A DNA stretch of 64,000 bases from the NCBI GenBank assembly GCA_036435485.1, contig CM071598.1, positions 138,860,148 through 138,924,147 of the forward strand. The letters run 5' to 3'. How positions within the stretch are numbered: position 1 is the first letter of the stretch; every line of letters begins with the position of its first letter. Made by a program: the position numbers and the translations under genes. Source of the DNA: Saposhnikovia divaricata (taxonomy: Eukaryota > Streptophyta > Magnoliopsida > Apiales > Apiaceae). The notes under the pieces were generated by a model. That model was not told the DNA's origin, made no database searches, and saw nothing but the letters and a program-made list of their open reading frames with translations. This document shows positions 57,055 through 64,000 of this stretch, piece by piece.

Positions 57055-58690
57055 GCGCCCATGTATTGTTCAATCTATCATCAATCTTTGCTCTCAAGGT
57101 CATTTCAAACAAGCCATTCATTCTTTAGATATCATTGCTCGTAAAGGTACTCGTTTAGACTCAAATACACTTGCTTTTCTTTTACGTGAATGTGCTGATT
57201 CTAGGTCTCTTAAAGAGGGTAAATGGGTTCATCTTCATTTGAAGCTAACTGGTTTCGAACACCCCAATACGTTTTTGTTGAATCACTTGATTAATATGTA
57301 CTGTAAATGTGGTGATCATGTTGTTGCACGCCAACTGTTTGATAGAATGTCTGAGAGAAATTTGTATTCGTGGAATAATATGGTTTCTGGGTATGTTAAG
57401 TTAGGGATGGTGGGTCCTGCTAGGAAGTTGTTTGATAGAATGCCGGTGAAGGATGTTGTGTCGTGGAATAGTATGGTTGTTGGGTATGCGAAGAGTGGGG
57501 AGTATAGTGAGTGTGTGAGGTTTTTTAAGGAGTTGAGGAGGTCGTCGATTGGGTTTAATGAGTTTAGTTTTTCTGGGGTTTTGACTGTTTGTGTGAAATT
57601 AAGGGATTTTGGGTTTACTAGACAGGTTCATTGTCGGGTTTTGGTTGATGGTTTTTTGTCCAATGTCGTGATTGCAAGTTCTATTGTTGATGCGTATGCA
57701 AGTTGTGGGGAATTAGGGGACTCGAGAAGATTATTTGATGAGATGAAAGTTAGGGATGTTTTGGCATGGACCACCTTGGTTTCTGGATATGCTAAGTGGG
57801 GAGAGATTATTTTAGCTAGGGAACTGTTTGATGCCATGCCTGAGAAAAATTCTGTCTCTTGGACTGCTTTGGTCTCCGGATATGCTAGAAAGAATATGGG
57901 ATATGAGGCCCTTGAATTATTTACAAAGATGATAAGGTCTCGAGTCAAACCAGATCAATTCACTTTTAGTAGTTGCCTGTGTGCTTGTGCTGGTATACCA
58001 TCACTTAAGCATGGTAAGGAAATTCATGCATTTTTGGTAAGAAGTAATTTCAGACCTAATACAATTGTTGTGAGCTCTCTCATCGACATGTATTCAAAGT
58101 GTGGAAAATTACGGATAGGAGAACGGGTTTTTAATGTTATGGGTGATAAAAATGATATTATACTGTGGAACACAATGATATCTGCCTTGGCACAACATGG
58201 TTTTGGTGAAGAAGCAATACAAATGTTTAGATACATGGTAAGTGTAGGCTTGCAACCAGATAGAATAACTTTTATCGTCATTCTAAATGCTTGCAGCCAC
58301 TCGGGGCTTCTACAGGAGGGGCTTCGCTTTTTTGAATCCATTAAAAGTGACCATGGTATCTTTCCGGATCAAGAACATTATGCATGCTTAATTGATCTTC
58401 TGGGTCGAGCTGGACATTTTGATGTGGTGCTAAAGCAGCTGAAGAGGATGCCCTGTGAACCTGATAATCGGGTTTGGAATGCCTTACTAGGTGTATCTAG
58501 GATTCATGGAAATATCGAAATGGGAAGAATGGCAGCTGAACACCTTATTAAATTGGACCCTTTATCTTGTGCGGGTTATATTGCGTTGTCAAGTATATAC
58601 GCAGCTCTTGGGAAGTGGGAATCTGCGGAGAACATAAGACAGGTTATGAATGAAAGAAATCTGAAGAAAGAGCAAGCACTTAGCTGGTAA
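57038..58690 (+). CDS. Pentatricopeptide-repeat protein, PLS/E type, 550 residues
   Basis: An intronless ORF of about 14 PPR units of alternating P, L and S type. Typical words are NHLINMYCKCGDHVVARQLF, YSWNNMVSGYVKLG, DVVSWNSMVVGYAKSG, SSLIDMYSKCGK and YACLIDLLGRAGH, followed by an E motif (VWNALLG, MAAEHLIKLDPLSCAGYIAL). Such proteins bind single organellar RNAs and act in editing, splicing or processing in mitochondria or plastids; the target cannot be read here. I recall Arabidopsis At2g21090 as similar, not verified. The N-terminus (PKFSKRPCIVQSIINL) is short and may be a transit peptide. The ORF stops at TAA 58688-58690 just after ALSW, where relatives continue into an E+ tail; recognisable tail codons (KLHAWIADLY) follow in the same frame beyond the stop. 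Two overlapping upstream ATGs (57025, 57033) could reduce translation. Confidence 0.9.
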   Translation: MPKFSKRPCIVQSIINLCSQGHFKQAIHSLDIIARKGTRLDSNTLAFLLRECADSRSLKEGKWVHLHLKLTGFEHPNTFLLNHLINMYCKCGDHVVARQLFDRMSERNLYSWNNMVSGYVKLGMVGPARKLFDRMPVKDVVSWNSMVVGYAKSGEYSECVRFFKELRRSSIGFNEFSFSGVLTVCVKLRDFGFTRQVHCRVLVDGFLSNVVIASSIVDAYASCGELGDSRRLFDEMKVRDVLAWTTLVSGYAKWGEIILARELFDAMPEKNSVSWTALVSGYARKNMGYEALELFTKMIRSRVKPDQFTFSSCLCACAGIPSLKHGKEIHAFLVRSNFRPNTIVVSSLIDMYSKCGKLRIGERVFNVMGDKNDIILWNTMISALAQHGFGEEAIQMFRYMVSVGLQPDRITFIVILNACSHSGLLQEGLRFFESIKSDHGIFPDQEHYACLIDLLGRAGHFDVVLKQLKRMPCEPDNRVWNALLGVSRIHGNIEMGRMAAEHLIKLDPLSCAGYIALSSIYAALGKWESAENIRQVMNERNLKKEQALSW

Positions 58691-61600
58691 AGAACTAGAT
58701 ATAAGCTCCATGCCTGGATAGCAGATTTATACAGGTTTCACTTTTTCATGGTTCTGATTATTGAAATTTGGAACTGCCAAGCACGTGGAAGATGATGAGT
58801 TGCTGCTTGCTACTTGTAGGTATTTCTTGCAAGTTTTACTCTTTGCTAATCGAAAATCAGGAGCAAACGAGAGTTAAACTTTATCATGTCTTAGCTTGTA
58901 CCATTTTTGTTAATTTGTCTAATAGGCAGGATTCTGACATTAGATTGTTAAATTTGACTCCATAGAATTACATTTTTACAGGACATATAGGTGTAACACA
59001 ATCTTTTCTTTTATCAAGTAAGAGAGAGTTGTGTGAAATTTTGATAAGGTTCGGGTGTTCTATTGTTGCTTGTTTCATTGTATTTTCAGAACATAGAAAA
59101 GGGATTTCTTTTTCAAAATTCTTATCAAATAAAACAAATTTGGTATTCTCTTCAGATCATGAAAAATTTGCGCACTTGTGAGTTGGATGAAATGTTATCT
59201 TATCGTCAGTAAAAGATACAAGTTAATGTATGAAATGATTTGATGTAAATGGTAATTTTGTGCAGTTGCGATGAACTGCCACAGTCTCCCGTAATAAGTT
59301 ATGATTCTTTTTGATGGAACTCTAGAAAACAAACAGCAATAACTCTAAAAAGGAGGGACCTCAGACAGTGTACAGTTTCTTTTGGAGTTCTCTTTTTCCC
59401 TTAATTCTTTTAGTGCATGTGTGTGCGGAGGAGGGGGTCGAGGCTATGAGACTGCGAGACTAGTCACATAAGATTAAGATCTGTTAATGTGGAGTTCAAG
59501 GTACAAGCATTTGGAACTGCTTTGGTCGAAGTTAGATCAAATAAATAAACTTCATTCTGTGTTGCAAAAGAATCTATTTTACAATTTACAGATAGCTGAA
59601 GTTACATACTTGTAGTTCATGTTACCAACTTCTGTTGGGCGTTATAAATATCGACAGAGTTAATATCCTCTAATTGAGACATCTGTAGTCTACTGCCCCC
59701 AGTTTCTCATCTACAGATATGCTCCTCTCCATGTTATGATCTGCTGAATTTTACTTTACCAGATAAAGAATTAGTAAGAAAGAACAAAGACTTGTATTAT
59801 GATGATATTTCTTCAGCTATCTATGTATGAGTTGCCGAAGTTTGTTATCTTGTGATTCCTTTCTGCGTTTAGCATTTGGAATTTTGTCCAGTAGTTGTCA
59901 TATATCATGGTCATAAGCATGTAAGTACAGAATAACTGATACATTACACTTCCTAAAACTGCAGTCTCATTGAAAAGGTAAGTATCACTCCCTTTTATGG
60001 TTTATTCATGTTTTTGTATGTAGCTAAAGTTTCCAGCTTATAGTTGTGTAGTGACTTGTGTCTTCGTGTCTTCACTGCATCTCCTTGCATCCATTTATTT
60101 TACAGAATATTTTTTTAACACATTTATCCATTTTTCTCATCAATTTGTTGTCCGACTTATTTATTGTGCTTAAATTGCAGACTGTATGGTATGGGCGCGC
60201 TTCCCACCTATTACAGTCCTGTGATATGTCCTTGACCATTAATTGCTAAAACCAATCCAGAACCCTTGCAGAAGGGTATTTGATGATCTGATTCCACATT
60301 CCTTTTTCTTCATAGTACCTGGTAAGTATTGGAGTTACGGAAGAAAATACCTTCTCCAAATCAGAGATTGATTTCCCTGGGGGGCAATCATGTTTTGTCT
60401 GGATAGAAAAGAGAATTAGCTTGATGCTGAGCTGACAGTAAACCACATGGCGTTAAAAAGAAAATAAGAACAAAAAAGTCTAGCAGAACTTTATGAATTT
60501 AACCCAAATGAATCTGTATGTACTCATTAAATATCCATGTATTATGAAGGACTCCAGTTCAATATATCTGGGGCTACACATCTCAGTATCTCAATTTGCA
60601 TATAATCTATTCAATAATCTTTTGTAAACAGATGCTTGTTCATTATAATTTATAACTAATTGAAATGCAACCAAGCCGGTTTTAACAAAATCTATATATT
60701 AATACTACTAAGCATCACTGTTTTGTAACATGCAACATTTGATGCAAATATCTGCTACGCTGTATGTGTGGCGCTCTCTTGGCACAAAAAAAACTGCAAG
60801 TGAGGGAAATTTGTTGTTATCTGGCAGAGTATATATCTGTAGTCAGCAGATGCCTTTTCTTTTAGGTATATATTTCTCGAAATGTACCTTAAGTGTTGAA
60901 ATATCATTATATCAACAACATGCCTCCGAAGATTGGAAATTGCATTAATATTCCATTTCATTTTACCAGTTGCAGTGGCCAAAATACTAGCAAAGTAAGT
61001 GTTCCACTGCAATCTTTGTGTGTGTGTGTGCGCGCGCGCGCGTCCGGAAGATGTTGATGAATGTGAATCTTGCTTATCTTTATGTTGCAAACATCCTCCC
61101 ACCAATAGTGTGATTGGTTTGCAGAAAGACCTGAAGACAATGATGAATGATGCGCACTAGGTTTAAGTTTTCTAAGGTGAAGAATTAGTTTTACAAAGTT
61201 TGTATACTTCGGAGTGTTACCGGGATGTGAAAATGCAAGTAATTTTAGTAGAGAGTATAAACCACAACATTTGATGATTTATGCTCATATCTCAAAACTT
61301 GGAGCTTCGACAGTTTTTACCAATGTAATTTTTGACATATCAGACAGGTTAGCAAATAAATAATTTTTAATCAGAAGTAAAAACTGCAAGTAAATAATTT
61401 TTAATCAGAAGTAAAAAGATTTTCCTACATGCTTTAATGTGAGAAGATGCAAAATCTGATTTACAGAATGCATTTGCACTGTTCAAGGATTCTACCGACT
61501 GCAAAGGATCAATCGCACCATGCTAATGTTCACTACCCTCATAAAACAAAAGCCTACAAATAGCAGATATTGCATAAGCTGTAACAAACACTTTTACTTT

Positions 61601-62116
61601 TTACCAAACAGCTGGAAAAATGTTAGACTTGTTAAAGGATGACAGACTTCTTGAATATAATAAATACCAATCAGCAATTTCGCAAATCTATGACATTCTG
61701 CTTGCTTGTATCAAAATCAAACTAGTTTAACATGAATCACTAAAAAGCCAAAAACTCTCTAGGCCAAGAAAATTTATTTACATTTCGTTGCAAACTCTAG
61801 ATTCTATAGTCTAGAAGCAATTTTAAGCTTGGATTGCTTAAACATGGAGGTCAATGAAGAGCCTGCATCTCTAAACCACAGAAACTGGAGGTCACTGGTT
61901 CTTTGTTTGGTGCTTCAAAAAATGACTCTTAAATGTTGTTCAGACCTTGAATCTGTCTGCTGTCTGAACTCTTGAAGTCGGAAGTATCAAGATATAATTT
62001 CATTTTTCAACCTAACCGAACATGAGATACACAATCCAGGTTCATGACATGATTGATGTCTAATTGTTGATAAATTTTCACGATCAAAATTTCCAAAATA
62101 TAGTTTCATAACTTCC
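58691..62116. other. PPR 3' region and intergenic DNA
   Basis: Codons directly after the PPR stop are E+-like for about 15 residues. Beyond that no coding exon, RNA gene or transposon end is recognised. A (TG)n(CG)n tract lies at about 61017-61043. The short ORFs show no domain. The composition resembles ordinary genic flanks (about 35-38% GC) rather than the AT-rich TE DNA to the left. Confidence 0.5.
61017..61043. repeat. (TG)n(CG)n microsatellite
   Basis: Alternating purine-pyrimidine run, TGTGTGTGTG followed by CGCGCGCGCG; could adopt Z-DNA. Confidence 0.8.
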
Positions 62117-62572
62117 TCAGGGACCACCAGCTACAAGTCTTCCTGGGATCATTCTGGCAACCACTAGCCCGGCAGCCAAAGCAGCTCCAAATATGGTGTG
62201 CAATCTCACACAGAAATACTTGGCCATAAAGATCTTATTTTTGTCCTTGAAAATCGAATATGCACAAACATATTTAATAAAGGAACACATAGCCATAAAA
62301 CAAAGAATTTGTTTGGGATGCCACATAAAGCTTTTCTAAATTACTTGACCTCGAGTCTCTACTTATACTGTTTATTAAGAACTCTAAACTAGCATAACAT
62401 TCCCCTAGCAACTTGGTTGAAAGTTAATAAAGTTTTCTACTCACCTCATGATTCTCACTGACAAATTTAACCACAAGATTTCCAACGGGTAATGTAAGGG
62501 CACAAAGCAACTGAAATGGAACCATAAATACATTCAGGACGGAGCCAAAAAATTACAGAAGAGAAAATTTAG

Positions 62573-62624
<52 letters not shown>

Positions 62625-63302
62625 AGGAAGCATATCTGAATAATCAATAATTTATTGAAGGAAATTTTAAGCATATTTTTGAAACTACTGTTAGTAACTT
62701 ACAACTGAAGAAAAGGGCAGAGCTCTGTTAAGACCGAATGCAAATAGAAATGCATAGAGTGCTATCACTGTTACTTTTACTATTTTTGAACCAGCATCTG
62801 TGCCAAACCTTACCTAAAAACCAAAAGGAGAATTATTTGCTTGTTCCTCAATCTCTTTAATTAGATTTGACTTTCAACGGGAGATTACTCACCAAGGGAG
62901 ACAGTTTTCCTACAGGTATATCTTCATTTATCTGAAATTTCCATCATAAATTTGAGGAACTAGCCAAACAATTAAAACAGAAGTTGCTGGAATAACAAAA
63001 AAGAGAGGGAGATTACCTGATGAAAGTGACTGCAGAAAAGAATGAGGGTTGTAGTGAAGCCAACAAGAAGTGACGCGCATAGGATTGTTCCATTTATTGG
63101 AAGCTCTCTATAATATGTTATTCTAAATTAGTTTTAACAAGGTAACTTATATTCAAATCTCACTACTAGAGTAAAACTGCATAGATTAATCAAACCTGGT
63201 GCTACTCTGTAGTAGATAAAAAGCTGTAGTAGCAAAGGGGCCAAATGCTGCGAAGCATAAGGGTTCTCCTAAGCCATGGTAGCTTAAACGAAATGGTGGG
63301 CA
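62117..63302 (-). CDS. MENA: MENA/ABC4 1,4-dihydroxy-2-naphthoate phytyltransferase, last six visible exons (partial)
   Basis: Six exons on the minus strand, all with AG/GT borders and continuous frame, encode the C-terminal 180 residues: 63196-63302, 63017-63107, 62893-62931, 62703-62813, 62445-62510 and 62117-62245, stop TGA at 62117-62119. The translation runs SYHGLGEPLCFAAFGPFATT, TTTLILFCSHFHQ, INEDIPVGKLSPLVRFGT, CALTLPVGNLV, then KNKIFMAKYFCVRLHTIFGA. This is the second half of the plastid UbiA-family MenA (Arabidopsis ABC4), which attaches the phytyl chain to 1,4-dihydroxy-2-naphthoate in phylloquinone synthesis in the chloroplast membrane. HQINEDIPVGK is the second Asp-rich motif region, and the hydrophobic stretches are membrane helices. 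The N-terminal half with transit peptide and first Asp-rich motif lies outside the window or beyond the copia insertion at 63530. No lesion is seen in these exons. Confidence 0.9.
62573..62619. repeat. (TA)n microsatellite in a MENA intron
   Basis: About 23 TA dinucleotides between exons 62445-62510 and 62703-62813. Confidence 0.9.
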
Positions 63303-63529
63303 CTGCATTTAAATAGTAAACATAAAAAACTGGCCTCTTCTATAGTCAGCATAGGAAATATTACTAATAACACATCATCAGAGCACGATTGTTTTGAATG
63401 TGATTTAGACAGAAGTGTCAAGTCTAGCATGCTGTAAGCAGTTCATCAATCCTAAATGGCTGATTGTACGTCACATGGGATATAAACACGTGCAAGGATG
63501 CAGAGGATAACTGATTATGCCACGTATCA
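63303..63529 (-). other. MENA intron sequence
   Basis: Upstream of the exon at 63196-63302 with a good AG acceptor. No further exon is recognised before the LTR. Confidence 0.55.
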
Positions 63530-63763
63530 TGATACTTGTCAAAATATGAGCAATGCGGAAGTAATAAACGGAACTAGTAGAGAGGAGAGAAAAACACGGT
63601 AGTAATATTAGAACTACATTGTATTGATCTTGTTATATTACATGAGAGCATAAGCTCTTATATAGGAAGTAAAACTTGGTTGGTGGCTGATGACCTAAGC
63701 GCTTATGTCATAGTATCTTGATGACCTAAGCGCTTATTTCACAGTTATTGTTGATATTTAACA
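63530..63763 (-). repeat. 3' LTR of a copia-like retrotransposon that continues right
   Basis: The minus-strand LTR begins TGTTAAATATCAACAATAAC and ends ACAAGTATCA (234 bp), with TATA in CCTATATAAGAGC and a ~31-bp internal tandem duplication (TGATGACCTAAGCGCTTAT twice, 63688-63740). Just outside its inner border is a minus-strand polypurine tract (GTGAGGGGGCG). This identifies the 3' LTR of an element whose body extends beyond 64000. It sits upstream of the visible MENA exons. Confidence 0.8.
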
Positions 63764-64000
63764 CGCCCCCTCACTCGAAATCCCATCTTCGGATGAAAGA
63801 CCTATCTTGGGATTGAAGAGTGGACACGAGTAGCCCTTGAGTTTAATTTGAGCGTCCAACTATACCCATTTTTAGGATCAACCGATCTTGAGTTTATTGA
63901 GTCTTTTGGGATACCGATTATCGAATTTTCGACCACACGGTATATTTTAGGCCATGTCAAATAATAGAAAGTGCTGCTTTTCAGCACAACGGTGGATGAC
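63764..64000 (-). mobile_element. 3' internal end of the copia-like element
   Basis: Polypurine tract at about 63764-63775 followed (leftward-reading) by non-coding 3' internal sequence. No RNase H motif is reached before the window ends. Confidence 0.6.

Noticed and set aside
57628..58341. Minus-strand ORFs of about 105 codons within the PPR gene
   Set aside because: Shadows of the PPR coding sequence.
1..64000. tRNA, rRNA or snRNA genes
   Set aside because: No cloverleaf with B-box or rRNA core was recognised by eye; tRNAscan-SE and Infernal would be needed to exclude them.

Overview
This is TE-rich nuclear DNA of a flowering plant, almost certainly a eudicot. The evidence is an intronless pentatricopeptide-repeat (PPR) gene, the 3' half of an intron-containing plastid MENA/ABC4 prenyltransferase gene, Sirevirus-type Ty1/copia and Tat-type Ty3/gypsy retrotransposons, Helitrons, a CACTA element, MULEs, Stowaway and a TRIM. 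Family and species cannot be fixed from the sequence; an asterid is only a guess. Only two ordinary host genes are seen, both in the last 7 kb: PPR (57038-58690, +) and MENA/ABC4 (62117-63302, -, continuing past the right edge).

Layout. 1-2069: AT-rich, unclassified. 2070-10949: minus-strand Sirevirus copia element with gag, protease, integrase, RT and RNase H, an initiator-Met PBS and one very long LTR; no second LTR is recognisable. 11.4-14.1 kb: a cluster of non-autonomous Helitrons, one nested in another, and an old LTR fragment. 16503-21313: a CACTA transposon with no recognised transposase but with genomic fragments of two meiotic recombination genes, the MER3/HFM1 helicase and RMI1. 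21373-34201: a candidate 12.8-kb Helitron with broken pieces of a nucleobase-ascorbate transporter, actin, a BURP/PG1-beta protein and possibly a GIP1-like protein, followed by about ten copies of a ~360-bp tandem repeat that carries a conserved GC-rich hairpin. 34.2-36.4 kb: small gene and LINE fragments.

36437-46616: a very young Tat-type gypsy element, with 650-bp LTRs differing at three sites and TSD ACAAA. Its coding region is broken, its integrase is missing, and 3 kb of unrelated tandem-repeat families (22, 49, 87, 182 and 116 bp) lie where integrase and the 3' UTR should be. 46642-50940: a second copy of the 12-kb Helitron family, split by a 2.9-kb solo LTR with TSD CATCT. 50.97-56.9 kb: a fold-back MULE (9-bp TSD), a TRIM, copia-gag and RT remnants, a solo LTR related to the Tat element (TSD ATTAC), a MULE with T-rich cargo, and a MITE. 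57-64 kb: PPR and MENA, with a copia element inserted upstream of the visible MENA exons.

The window is mainly a record of nested insertion and gene-fragment capture. The most notable items are the CACTA with MER3 plus RMI1 pieces, the candidate gene-capturing Helitron with its hairpin satellite, and the recently moved Tat element that has replaced its integrase with satellites. All identifications come from reading translations and motifs by eye; no database search was run. No tRNA, rRNA, CRISPR array or bacterial feature was recognised.
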